A stretch of 64,000 nucleotides of DNA. Source: an uncultured Clostridia bacterium. GTDB taxonomy: Bacteria > Bacillota > Clostridia > TANB77 > CAG-508. The translations under genes were made by a program, and so were the position numbers. Positions 36,184 through 44,168 of the stretch are shown one piece after another (positions within the stretch are counted from its first letter, which is position 1; every line of letters starts with the position of its first letter). Below the pieces are notes generated by a model. That model did not search any database. It saw only the letters and a list, made by a program, of their open reading frames with translations, and was not told the origin of the DNA. Location of the stretch: contig CALXFE010000006.1 of assembly GCA_944387545.1 (NCBI GenBank), positions 1 through 64,000 on the forward strand, given 5' to 3'.

Positions 36184-36438
36184 TTATAATTCATATATAT
36201 TACCTTTCAAAATTAGCTTTTGAATTTTACTTTTATCATTTAATGATATATCCCAGCTACTACCAGAAATTGAACGCTTAATTTTATATTCTTTACTTGG
36301 CTTTCCTAAAACTCTATTTAATTTTCTTTGTAGTGATACTTTGTTAGTATATATTACAATTTTATTTTCACCATATAAGACATTGATGGTTGTTTCTGTT
36401 TCACTTTTTATTGGTTCTTTGTATATCTTTTTATCCAT
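36184..36438 (-). CDS. Small hypothetical protein, 84 residues
   Basis: From the ATG at 36438, which overlaps the stop of the upstream gene (translational coupling). Beta-strand-rich N-terminal half (TETTINVLYGENKIVIYTNK), then a basic helical part. No membrane segment, no family recognised. Part of the four-gene small-protein run. Confidence 0.5.
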   Translation of the reverse strand: MDKKIYKEPIKSETETTINVLYGENKIVIYTNKVSLQRKLNRVLGKPSKEYKIKRSISGSSWDISLNDKSKIQKLILKGNIYEL

Positions 36439-36607
36439 GTGCAATTACAATCCTTTTTATTTCTTTCTCCTCTATTTCTCTTATTTCTTTTGTAATTCCA
36501 TTTTCATTTACTATTTCAGCTTTAAATTTGTTATTTCCTAATTTTTCTTTAATTGTCGCCTTATCATTATTTTCTAATTCCACTACATCGAATATATTTA
36601 TTTTCAT
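36431..36607 (-). CDS. DUF4926-like small protein, 58 residues
   Basis: From the ATG at 36607 behind AGAGG. The pattern INIFDVVELENNDKATIKEK followed by FKAEIVNENG and EIEEKEIKRI resembles DUF4926 proteins, small SH3-like beta barrels often found in toxin-antitoxin or mobile contexts. The similarity is moderate. Coupled to the next gene by overlap. Confidence 0.5.
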   Translation of the reverse strand: MKINIFDVVELENNDKATIKEKLGNNKFKAEIVNENGITKEIREIEEKEIKRIVIAHG

Positions 36608-36616
36608 ATACAACCT

Positions 36617-36874
36617 CTACTTATCTTTTATTGCTATCAAAAGTTCATTATCCTGTACTGTTCTATTAGCATTTTCATATACAAATTTTGCTCCAGTAAA
36701 ATATACCTTATAATTTAAGTTCTCTAATCTATTTCTAGCTAGTCTTAAAAAATCGTCTGTTTGTTCTTCAGTCAAATTTTTTCTTACTCTTATTTCAAAC
36801 CAAGTAAATACAATACAGTTTGGATTTTTTTCTATTTTGCTGTCTATAAGTTCTGTAATTTCTTCTAAACTCAA
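36617..36874 (-). CDS. Small hypothetical protein, 85 residues
   Basis: First gene of the four-gene run, with a TTG start and AAAGGAAAAAGAG upstream. Mixed alpha-beta protein (FTWFEIRVRKNLTEEQTDDF, then LENLNYKVYFTGAKFVYE). I do not recognise it. The good promoter at 36911-36939 supports it. Confidence 0.5.
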   Translation of the reverse strand: MSLEEITELIDSKIEKNPNCIVFTWFEIRVRKNLTEEQTDDFLRLARNRLENLNYKVYFTGAKFVYENANRTVQDNELLIAIKDK

Positions 36875-36910
36875 CTCTTTTTCCTTCTTTCTTTTTTACA
36901 AGCTATCCAT

Positions 36911-36939
36911 ATTATACAAAAAATTTAATTAAAAATCAA
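36911..36939 (-). promoter_or_regulatory. Promoter of the four-gene small-protein run
   Basis: On the minus strand TTGATT (36939-36934), 17 bases, TATAAT (36916-36911). The rest of 36,940-37,125 is very AT-rich with ATTAATCTTTT appearing twice; no gene seen. Confidence 0.7.
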
Positions 36940-37125
36940 TGAACCTCATCCGATAAAATTTATTAGAATAGAAATTAATCTTTTTTAATCTTTTTCAAAC
37001 TTTTCTTATATAATATTAATTTTTTTACATTAGATTTCAGAATAAATATATATCTTTTCGGAATATATTAATCTTTTGAAGTCTTTTTATATCAATGCTT
37101 TTATAATTTCATCAGGTGATATAAA

Positions 37126-37257
37126 TTGAGAAAAGTTAAAAAATATAAAAAAGTGCAAGGTTCAAAAAAGCAAAAAAAAAGACTTGAAACAATCAATAAA
37201 TTTCAAGACAATATTGCTAAAGCTTTTTATAATTCAGAATATAAAAACAAGAACTAA
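37126..37257 (+). CDS. Possible small basic protein, 43 residues
   Basis: A TTG start with AGGTGAT 5-7 bases upstream, then a very Lys-rich frame (LRKVKKYKKVQGSKKQKKRL) ending IAKAFYNSEYKNKN. A terminator-like hairpin covers its end. Base composition alone could produce this, so the call is cautious. Confidence 0.35.
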   Translation: MRKVKKYKKVQGSKKQKKRLETINKFQDNIAKAFYNSEYKNKN

Positions 37258-37281
37258 CTATTATAAATATATTGTTCTTGC
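37243..37281. terminator. Terminator downstream of the Spo0A-like gene
   Basis: AAAACAAGAAC pairs with GTTCTTGCTTTT with one mismatch, loop of about 17 bases, A and T runs outside. On the minus strand it lies just past the Spo0A-like stop; on the plus strand it ends the possible 43-residue gene. Confidence 0.65.
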
Positions 37282-37291
37282 TTTTTGGTTT

Positions 37292-37984
37292 TTAACTATT
37301 TATATAATATTTCACCATACTAATAATACCTTTGCTACTCGGCTTATCGTGTTCTCCGATTCTTAGAATTCTTCGAGTTTTACTTCTGTCTGCAAATCGC
37401 CACATATTTTTTATCGCTGTATCAATATCCGATTTCAATGTGTTTACATTTTGATTTCTTTGTCTTGCCACTTCAGCATAAATATTTTTTATATTGTCTT
37501 CATCTTCTACTATCGAATATAAAATGCAGTCATTCATAAGCCTTGTTCCTTTTAATGAGTATGTAAAGCCTATCTTGAACAATATATCAAAGATTCTATC
37601 TTGTGTTTTCCTATTTGATAATGAGTCTACCATTCTCTCTAGTTCTTTTACAATTTCTTGTGAAGGAGTTACTTTTGAGAAAAGTCTTTCTACACATTCA
37701 AATTTTCTTATCAGAGCCATGTAATCCATCTCGCCAGAGTAAACGATTACTTTTGTTTTTACAGATTTATCTGTTTGTATTTCTTCTAGGACTTGTAGTC
37801 CATCTTTTCCTGGCATCTTCAAATCAAGTATAAGTATATCAGGATCTAATTCTTTAATTCTTTGGTACACTTTTGTTCCTTCATTTAGAATACCAATGCA
37901 CTTCATACATTTTTGAGTATTGATTGAATTAGCTAAATGGATGCTTACTGGTACATTGTCTTCTGCAATAAGTACACTCAACAT
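37292..37984 (-). CDS. Spo0A-like response regulator
   Basis: 230 residues from the ATG at 37984 behind AGGAGG; a longer frame to 38140 has no such site and overlaps the promoter. The receiver domain has the acidic pair AEDN, the phosphoacceptor in ILILDLKMPGKDG and a Lys in FSKVTP. The output domain (about 130-230) has the Spo0A_C helix pattern: GFTYSLKGTRLMNDCILYSI, IYAEVARQRNQN and DIDTAIKNMWRF. It is much more divergent than a housekeeping Spo0A. Location next to a tyrosine recombinase suggests an element-borne paralogue. What it controls is unknown. Confidence 0.8.
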   Translation of the reverse strand: MLSVLIAEDNVPVSIHLANSINTQKCMKCIGILNEGTKVYQRIKELDPDILILDLKMPGKDGLQVLEEIQTDKSVKTKVIVYSGEMDYMALIRKFECVERLFSKVTPSQEIVKELERMVDSLSNRKTQDRIFDILFKIGFTYSLKGTRLMNDCILYSIVEDEDNIKNIYAEVARQRNQNVNTLKSDIDTAIKNMWRFADRSKTRRILRIGEHDKPSSKGIISMVKYYINS

Positions 37985-38018
37985 AATTCCATGCCTCCTA
38001 ATATGAATATTTGCCCTA

Positions 38019-38047
38019 ATTTTATCACTTTTTACATTTAATGTAAA
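38019..38047 (-). promoter_or_regulatory. Promoter and palindrome of the Spo0A-like gene
   Basis: On the minus strand TTTACA (38047-38042), 17 bases, TAAAAT (38024-38019). The -35 lies in a 17-bp palindrome, TTTACATTTAATGTAAA (38031-38047), a candidate operator. Confidence 0.6.
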
Positions 38048-38105
38048 TATTTTATGTATAATATTTTTGATAAATTGGCTATATTTCAAGCTTTTTACGG
38101 TGCTA

Positions 38106-38966
38106 CTAATCGTCAGGATGGGTATATACATTTGTAGCATTAGAATTATGTCCTAAAAACATTTTAAGTCTTAAATCGGAATATCCTTCTTGAAATTTAT
38201 CTGTAGCTGATATATGTCTTAATGTATGTGGATGTATTTTTCTCTCATTTATATTTTCACAATATTTTTTTAATATATTATTTATTGAAGTTCTACACAT
38301 TGGAGTATTTGTATTAGCTGTTTTATTACTTACAAATAAATATTTATTTTTCTTTCCATTTAAAAGTATTTCTCTTTCTGGCAAATAATCTCTAATTGCT
38401 TCTAATATTAAACCTTCCATAGCGATAGTTCTTATTTTATTTCCTTTTCCTAATATTTTTATTGAAAACATATCAAAATCAATATCTCTCTTTAGTTCTA
38501 AATGTACTAATTCTGATACTCTTAATCCACCTTCTAAAAATAAAACCATCATTGCATAATCCCTTTTACTATTTTCCCCTGCTTTCAATTTAACTTTTTC
38601 TGCCGTTTTCTTTGGTAATTTACTTGCTGGAATATATGGTCTAACTATTTTATAAAAATCATATTCTTTAATAATTTTTTCTTTATTTTTTCTATAACCC
38701 TTTTCTATTAAAAAATTTTCATAGATTGATAAAGATGCTAATTTTCTATTTATAGTTGAAAATTTATATTCATTCTTCTCCAAAAATTTTTGTTTATATT
38801 CTGTTACATGAACTCTTTTAAAATCTATAATTGTTTCTCCAAAATATTCTTCAAAAAAATTCAAAAATTGTTTTATGTCAGAATAATATGACTTTATTGT
38901 ATTTTGTTCTCCATCTATTGGATATTTATTGTCCAAGTATTTTTTAAATTCATCTAATATTTCCAT
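38106..38966 (-). CDS. Tyrosine recombinase (XerD-like)
   Basis: 286 residues, the length of Xer-type enzymes without an arm-binding domain. Core-binding N-terminus (about 1-95), then catalytic residues in EGGLRVSELVHL (Arg), IHPHTLRHISA (His, Arg), LGHNSNATNVYTH (His, Tyr). It starts behind AGGTGAGAAA. A set of repeats, including a perfect 13-6-13 inverted site, lies about 95 bases upstream of the gene, the expected substrate type. It may move or invert a nearby segment. It is unrelated in layout to the two integrases near uvrB. Confidence 0.9.
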   Translation of the reverse strand: MEILDEFKKYLDNKYPIDGEQNTIKSYYSDIKQFLNFFEEYFGETIIDFKRVHVTEYKQKFLEKNEYKFSTINRKLASLSIYENFLIEKGYRKNKEKIIKEYDFYKIVRPYIPASKLPKKTAEKVKLKAGENSKRDYAMMVLFLEGGLRVSELVHLELKRDIDFDMFSIKILGKGNKIRTIAMEGLILEAIRDYLPEREILLNGKKNKYLFVSNKTANTNTPMCRTSINNILKKYCENINERKIHPHTLRHISATDKFQEGYSDLRLKMFLGHNSNATNVYTHPDD

Positions 38967-38980
38967 TTTTTCTCACCTCT

Positions 38981-39095
38981 TATTTATGTAGTATTTTTTT
39001 TATATCATTTTTGTTATTTATGTAGTATTTTTTATTCAATATTTTAAGTTTTCTTTTCTGAAATACTACATAAGTGTATTTATGTAGTATTTTTT
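38981..39095. other. Candidate recombination site with repeated 13-bp boxes
   Basis: TATTTATGTAGTATTTTTT occurs three times as a direct repeat (38981, 39015, 39077). The 13-bp core TTATGTAGTATTT is also present once inverted (39061-39073). The inverted and third copies make a perfect 13-bp inverted repeat with a 6-base centre, GTGTAT (39061-39092). That is the geometry of a tyrosine-recombinase core site. The outer two copies could be accessory sites. Confidence 0.6.
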
Positions 39096-39151
39096 TATTT
39101 TCTAAAAATTACTTTATATATTTCATATAAAGCAACTTTTATTTTTAGAAA

Positions 39152-39517
39152 TTAAACTTCAAATATTTTCTTTTTTCGTTCTGGATTCTTTTTTAAAAAT
39201 TCTCTTAATGGCATTATATAATCTTCATAATATTCCATCATCTCTTTGTATGGTTTTATTTTTAATTTACTATCTTTTTGTCTTAACACCTCAAGCATCT
39301 TCTTATATCCTTTTCTATCATCTGTTGCTAAACCATATACAATTAGTTCTTCAATCATTAATTTATATGAAATATCAGCTATATCTTTTTCATCACATTC
39401 ATCTTTTACATGAAGCCACGCCATTCTCATAAAAAGCCCCATTCCTTTTCTTGTGAAAACTTCTTCGTAAATGTCTTCTATATTTTTCATAATAAGAATT
39501 CCCTCATTTTTATCCAT
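39152..39517 (-). CDS. Hypothetical protein upstream of the recombinase
   Basis: 121 residues starting at the ATG after GGAGGTGA; an internal Met at residue 10 is a weaker alternative. All-helical and charged, with MGLFMRMAWLHVKDECDEKD and a basic tail ENPERKKKIF-like end. No family recognised. It lies between the repeat site and the next unit and reads toward the recombinase. Confidence 0.5.
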   Translation of the reverse strand: MDKNEGILIMKNIEDIYEEVFTRKGMGLFMRMAWLHVKDECDEKDIADISYKLMIEELIVYGLATDDRKGYKKMLEVLRQKDSKLKIKPYKEMMEYYEDYIMPLREFLKKNPERKKKIFEV

Positions 39518-39654
39518 GTGTTCACCTCCAAGTTCATTTTAATAATTAATATAAAATAAATGAAGTTGAGAAAAAATTTTAGCCTGTAAATATTATATTA
39601 TTTTTCATAAAAAGTGTTTGACAAGTTTCGACAGATTTTTTTGTATGTTTTTGC

Positions 39655-39660
39655 TATAAT
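39655..39660 (+). promoter_or_regulatory. Extended -10 promoter of the 51-residue gene
   Basis: TATAAT preceded by TG one base upstream (TGCTATAAT, 39652-39660), an extended -10. No good -35 at 17 bases. The start lies just before the AAAAGGAG ribosome binding site. Confidence 0.55.
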
Positions 39661-39682
39661 ATGTAAAAGGAGATGATCGCTT

Positions 39683-39838
39683 ATGGATATAAAAATTTTT
39701 TATTTATCTTTAAGGAATCGTGCCACTTTAGAAAAACTTATTTTAACAAATGCTAAAAAAGAAAAAATATTTCATCAGGAAAAGTTACTAGAAAAATATA
39801 CTAATGAACAATTTAAGTGTATGAATAAAATAAATTAA
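39683..39838 (+). CDS. Small protein, 51 residues, faintly Spo0E-like
   Basis: AAAAGGAGATGATC lies 8 bases before the ATG, and a strong terminator follows the stop. Sequence starts MDIKIFYLSLRNRATLEKLI. The second half (KEKIFHQEKLLEKYTNEQ) slightly resembles the SQELD-type motif of Spo0E phosphatases, but the key Ser-Gln-Glu-Leu-Asp is not intact. Presence near a Spo0A-like regulator makes that comparison tempting, not secure. Confidence 0.55.
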   Translation: MDIKIFYLSLRNRATLEKLILTNAKKEKIFHQEKLLEKYTNEQFKCMNKIN

Positions 39839-39844
39839 ATAAAA

Positions 39845-39869
39845 AAAGCAGGGTATTGTACCTTGCTTT
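39845..39869 (+). terminator. Terminator of the 51-residue gene
   Basis: AAAGCAGGGTA / TACCTTGCTTT with a 3-base loop; one G-U pair in RNA. T-rich sequence follows. Confidence 0.75.
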
Positions 39870-39939
39870 ATATTGTTTTTACATTTATTATGTCTGATGT
39901 ATTCTTATTTATTTCATTTTCTATCTTTTACACTATTTT

Positions 39940-40353
39940 TTATTCTTCATCTTTTTTTATATCTTTTATACTTAATATTGCTAGTATAAATGCTATAACT
40001 AATATTGAACTGTCTGTTGCTGAAACATTAGGCATACAATAATCAACTATAGTCATTCCTATTGCAGTTGCAATAGTGTCTAATAATACAAATATAATCC
40101 TAGCACAATACAAATTGACTTTCTTTAATTTTAATAATGCTTTTGGCGATCCCTCTGCAATAAAGTTTATTGGTAAAGATATAATCGTTGAGATCAAGAA
40201 AAATATGATAATATCCCATACACTATCATATCTAAATCCAAAAAAGTGCATTATTGCTCCAGCAAATATTGCAATTACAGATACTATGATTAAAATAACT
40301 ATAATAATTATCCCCCAACCCAAAATGTCCTTGATTATTTTATTATCTTTCAT
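39940..40353 (-). CDS. YrvL-like membrane protein
   Basis: 137 residues with four hydrophobic segments. The stretch AIMHFFGFRYDSVWDIIIFF and later IGMTIVDYCMPNVSATDSSI matches the YrvL family. In Bacillus YrvL negatively influences the sigma-O system; elsewhere the role is unknown. No strong ribosome binding site (AAAGCG before the ATG). Single minus-strand gene. Confidence 0.7.
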   Translation of the reverse strand: MKDNKIIKDILGWGIIIIVILIIVSVIAIFAGAIMHFFGFRYDSVWDIIIFFLISTIISLPINFIAEGSPKALLKLKKVNLYCARIIFVLLDTIATAIGMTIVDYCMPNVSATDSSILVIAFILAILSIKDIKKDEE

Positions 40354-40401
40354 ATACTACTCGCTTTCAAAATATAGTATTTCTTTTGGATAATACCATA
40401 A

Positions 40402-40428
40402 ATGAGAGCAATTATCAATTACTCTCAT
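40402..40428 (-). terminator. Terminator of the ABC transporter operon at 40-42 kb
   Basis: ATGAGAGTAATT / AATTGCTCTCAT on the minus strand (one G-U pair) with a 3-base loop, followed by TTATGG. It lies a few bases past the permease stop. Confidence 0.6.
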
Positions 40429-40435
40429 CTAAAGT

Positions 40436-42013
40436 TTAAACTCTTAACTTAAATGTTTTTGGTGCATATTTATATGCAAGAAATAGTGAAATTAAACAAT
40501 ATGCTATGCAGAATACTATTGTCGCTATACCAAAAGTAAATATAGGCATTTGAATTTGTATCATATACCAACAAACAATATAAGTTAAACCTTGTACTAC
40601 TTTATATGTACTACTTTTCATTTCCGTATTTACATTATAAGGCTGTAGTAAATAATACATTACCAAATAATGAACTGAAAAGAATATACTCATTGCTATA
40701 ATTGATACAAATTGAATTGCATAATTTATTGGATTATCTGTTCCTCCAGATAAATACAATAATAATGCTAATCCACCTCCCATTAATACTGCTGGTAATA
40801 GGTTGATTGTAATTAATGTTTTTAATCTTTCTTTAAATATTCCTAAAATAACCTTTGGTGTCCTATAAATCCTATATGTTAGCATACTGTGATCGCAATT
40901 CATAAACATTGCCTGTGTTACAGATGAACTTCTATTTATACAATACATTATAAATACAAAGTATGGTAGATATACCATCAATATTTGATTTGTTCTTACT
41001 TTAAAATCATTATTCATTTGAATACCAATAATCATTGCTATTATAATAAGCAATATAACTACTGATTGTTTCTTAACTGCTGTTGTTAGTATCTTCCTAT
41101 GTCTTTTTACAAACAAATCGTGAAAATATGCAAATCCAGATTTATTACTTGTATAACTCTTATCTAATTCTATCTGTTTTAAACTTGTATCTTTCATTGC
41201 TTGTGTTCCAGTTGCTTTTTCTTGCACATATACATTAGATTCTGTTAATACTTGTTTATACATTCGTCTATAATCTTTGAAATTATGTATTTTTACTAAA
41301 CTAATTATTCCTAATATTATTGTAATAACAAATACACACAAGAAAACATTTTGATTTATTACAATATTTATTGCTGGTAATCCATAAGCTAACAATAAAC
41401 ATACTGCAACAAATCCCCAAACAAATTTAGTTGGTAAATTTTCATTAGATGCTTCGTTTGTTTTCTTAAAATCATATATACAGTAGTTCATAACAATTAA
41501 TTTTACTGCTAGTACAAAAAATGGAATTGCAAATTGAATCCATAGTGACACACCTGCAATCATACCAAAGAGAATCGTAAATGGCAAAAATCCAACAACC
41601 AATTTAATTAATTGGTAATAATAATTTGATAATCCATATTCTCTAGCATTTATATTCATTAAAATTATTGCATAATACTTATCCTTTGTAGGATTGAGCA
41701 TATATGTATTCAACACTCCTCCTGCAAGTGTTAAAAACACAAATAAATGTATAAATGTATCTGCTCCATTTCCATTGTACCAAGATAATGGTCCAAATAT
41801 CATTGCTACAATATATAAAATTTTCCCAATAAAGATATTTATTATTTCCCAAAGAATACTAATAATACCTGCAAATATTTTTAGTCCCTTACTTTTGTAT
41901 AAGCTATTCGGTAGTATTCTTTTTATTAATGGTAATTGTTTTAAAGAATAAATAATACTATTTGTTCTATATGTGTTCTGTAATTTAAAGGAAGTGATAA
42001 ATGTTTTTAGCAT
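40436..42013 (-). CDS. ABC transporter permease
   Basis: 525 residues with about 12 membrane segments in two halves, separated by a cytosolic loop (about 250-310). It resembles the large single-chain permeases of Bacillota paired with one short ATPase. Substrate unknown. It is one base past the ATPase gene, so translation is coupled. AAAGGAGG lies before its start, inside the ATPase end. Confidence 0.8.
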   Translation of the reverse strand: MLKTFITSFKLQNTYRTNSIIYSLKQLPLIKRILPNSLYKSKGLKIFAGIISILWEIINIFIGKILYIVAMIFGPLSWYNGNGADTFIHLFVFLTLAGGVLNTYMLNPTKDKYYAIILMNINAREYGLSNYYYQLIKLVVGFLPFTILFGMIAGVSLWIQFAIPFFVLAVKLIVMNYCIYDFKKTNEASNENLPTKFVWGFVAVCLLLAYGLPAINIVINQNVFLCVFVITIILGIISLVKIHNFKDYRRMYKQVLTESNVYVQEKATGTQAMKDTSLKQIELDKSYTSNKSGFAYFHDLFVKRHRKILTTAVKKQSVVILLIIIAMIIGIQMNNDFKVRTNQILMVYLPYFVFIMYCINRSSSVTQAMFMNCDHSMLTYRIYRTPKVILGIFKERLKTLITINLLPAVLMGGGLALLLYLSGGTDNPINYAIQFVSIIAMSIFFSVHYLVMYYLLQPYNVNTEMKSSTYKVVQGLTYIVCWYMIQIQMPIFTFGIATIVFCIAYCLISLFLAYKYAPKTFKLRV

Positions 42014-42014
42014 T

Positions 42015-42716
42015 TTAGTTTTCCTCCTTTAGTGCTTCTAATATTTTATTTTTAAGATGTTCATTATCTATATTGTCTTTATCTATTTCTTCTAAAATAC
42101 CTTTATTTAAGATAACTATTTCATCACATAAATCTAATGCAAGTTCCATTATATGAGTAGAGAAAATAATAATATGATCTTTCTTTATTTCTCTTAACAT
42201 TTGTTTCATTTCTTCTGCTACTACAACATCAAAAGATGTCAGAGGTTCATCTAACAATAAAACATTTGGATTTGCAATTATATTTACAAGCATTTGCATT
42301 TTGTTTTTCATACCGTGTGAATAATCTTTTAATAATCTATCTCTATCTTCTTCTTCGATTTTCATAAAATCAAAATATTCATCTATTGTTTTTTCATTTT
42401 TTATTCTTTTTTTATTAATATCAATAAAAAATTTTAAAAACTCTCTTGCTGTTAAAAATTCTGGTACATTTGGTGTAGATAAAACATATCCTACATCTTC
42501 TGCCTCCATTTTTCTTTGTTTTCCATTATCTTCAATATAAAACTCCCCTGCATTTATATCTAAATCTTCATTTAGGCAATTAAAGAAAGTTGTTTTACCT
42601 GCTCCGTTTCTTCCTAATAATCCATATATTTTTCCTTTTTCAAATTCAAAATTAATATCTTTTAATACTTCTTTTTTCTCAAAATTCTTTTTTAGATTTT
42701 TTACTACTAATTTCAT
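42015..42716 (-). CDS. ABC transporter ATPase
   Basis: 233 residues from the ATG at 42716 after GAGGGAGAA; the upstream ATG at 42731 lies in that site. Walker A GRNGAGKTTFF, signature YSHGMKNKMQMLVNI, Walker B VLLLDEPLTSFD. First gene of the two-gene exporter operon. The signature His in place of Ser is a mild deviation seen in several such ATPases. Confidence 0.9.
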   Translation of the reverse strand: MKLVVKNLKKNFEKKEVLKDINFEFEKGKIYGLLGRNGAGKTTFFNCLNEDLDINAGEFYIEDNGKQRKMEAEDVGYVLSTPNVPEFLTAREFLKFFIDINKKRIKNEKTIDEYFDFMKIEEEDRDRLLKDYSHGMKNKMQMLVNIIANPNVLLLDEPLTSFDVVVAEEMKQMLREIKKDHIIIFSTHIMELALDLCDEIVILNKGILEEIDKDNIDNEHLKNKILEALKEEN

Positions 42717-42911
42717 ACTTTTCTCCCTCATTTATTTTTTTATTACTCCGTAAATAGAATAGCATATATTTGAAAATTATTCTACTATTTGACTGTATAT
42801 TCCACAATTTTTTTAACCTAACCCAATTCATTTTTTATTTTAAAATTAATACGATAAATTCATTATAAAATTAGTAAATTAAACATAACATTTTTAGTTA
42901 TAATAAGTTGG

Positions 42912-42939
42912 TTGATTTATTTACTTCCTATGCTAAAAT
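42912..42939 (+). promoter_or_regulatory. Promoter of the XRE-AbrB/ABC operon
   Basis: TTGATT (42912-42917), 16 bases, TAAAAT (42934-42939), about 25 bases before the start codon. Confidence 0.55.
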
Positions 42940-42963
42940 AAGAGTATGAAAGGAATGATTTGT

Positions 42964-43428
42964 ATGAATGATATGAAAAAAATAATTTCTCAGAATCTAA
43001 TAACATTAAGAAATCAAAATCACTATTCTTTAGAATACCTTGCCGATCAAATTGGTGTATCAAGACAAGCAATATCAAAATGGGAAACTGGTGAAGCACT
43101 TCCTGATTTAATAAATTGTGAGAAACTTGCTAACTTATATAATGTTAAACTTGATGATTTAATACATTTTGACGAATCTAAAGAGGGTTACCCTATCCCA
43201 CCTAAAGGTAAGCATTTATTTGGAACTGTTGTTGTTGGAGAAAGAGGTCAAATTGTAATACCTAAAAAGGCTCGTGAAATTTTAAATATTAATCAAGGAG
43301 AAACACTTGTAGTCTTTGGTAATGAAAATCCTGAAAGTAGAGGTATTGCTTTAGTAAAAGGAAATGACTTGTTATATTTCAATTCAGAATTAATAAATAT
43401 CTTAGAAAGGAATAAGAACGAAGAATGA
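42964..43428 (+). CDS. XRE-AbrB fusion regulator
   Basis: 154 residues from the ATG at 42964 behind AAAGGA. N-terminal XRE helix-turn-helix (LEYLADQIGVSRQAISKWET) and C-terminal SpoVT/AbrB swapped-hairpin domain (FGTVVVGERGQIVIPKKARE, LVKGNDLLYF). Two DNA-binding folds in one chain usually act as a local regulator of an adjacent exporter. It overlaps the ATPase gene by 4 bases and so leads that operon. Confidence 0.88.
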   Translation: MNDMKKIISQNLITLRNQNHYSLEYLADQIGVSRQAISKWETGEALPDLINCEKLANLYNVKLDDLIHFDESKEGYPIPPKGKHLFGTVVVGERGQIVIPKKAREILNINQGETLVVFGNENPESRGIALVKGNDLLYFNSELINILERNKNEE

Positions 43429-44168
43429 TTTTAAAAGTTGAAAATTTATCAAAAGAATACCCAAAATTCAAGTTAAATAATGTTTCTTTTTCTATTAATG
43501 AAGGAGAAATTATGGGATTAATTGGTCGAAATGGTGCTGGGAAAAGCACTACTTTAAAAGCTATTTTAAATATGATTTCTATATCTAATGGCACTATAGA
43601 AATGTTTGATAAGAATTATAAACAAAATGAATTATATTGTAAATCCAATATAGGTGTTGTGTTCGGTGGAATTGATTACTATGAACTAAAAAAAGTTTCT
43701 ACTATAACAAGTATAACAAAAAAATTCTATAAGAATTGGGATGAAAAACTATATCGAACTTATTTAGAAACATTTAATATTGATTCTTCAAAGAGAATTA
43801 AAGAGTTATCTGCTGGAATGAAAGTAAAATATCAAATAGCAGTTGCTCTATCTCATAATGCTAAGTTATTGATATTAGATGAACCAACAAGTGGACTTGA
43901 TCCTGTATCAAGAGAAGAATTATTGACATTATTTATGTATTTAGCACAGACCAAGAAAATATCAATCTTATTTTCTACTCATATTACAAGTGATTTAGAA
44001 AAATGTGCTAATACAATAACTTATATAAAAGATGGTAATTTAATTGCAAGTATGGAAAAAACGAAATTTATAAAACATTTTCAATATTTAAAAACTTCTC
44101 CGACAGAGCCTGATTTATCCCTAGAAGAAATTATGATAAAGAATGAGAGGTGTAGTTATGATTTCTAA
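43425..44168 (+). CDS. ABC transporter ATPase (XRE-AbrB-linked)
   Basis: 247 residues. Walker A GRNGAGKSTTLKA, signature LSAGMKVKYQIAVAL, Walker B LLILDEPTSGLDP. BcrA-like exporters. Start overlaps the regulator stop. AGGAATAAG-type purines serve as ribosome binding site. Confidence 0.92.
   Translation: MILKVENLSKEYPKFKLNNVSFSINEGEIMGLIGRNGAGKSTTLKAILNMISISNGTIEMFDKNYKQNELYCKSNIGVVFGGIDYYELKKVSTITSITKKFYKNWDEKLYRTYLETFNIDSSKRIKELSAGMKVKYQIAVALSHNAKLLILDEPTSGLDPVSREELLTLFMYLAQTKKISILFSTHITSDLEKCANTITYIKDGNLIASMEKTKFIKHFQYLKTSPTEPDLSLEEIMIKNERCSYDF

Noticed and set aside
38981-39095. CRISPR array in the repeated TATTTATGTAGTATTTTTT block
   Set aside because: Only three direct copies with uneven spacing (34 and 62 bases), no cas genes, and one inverted copy; a recombination site fits better.
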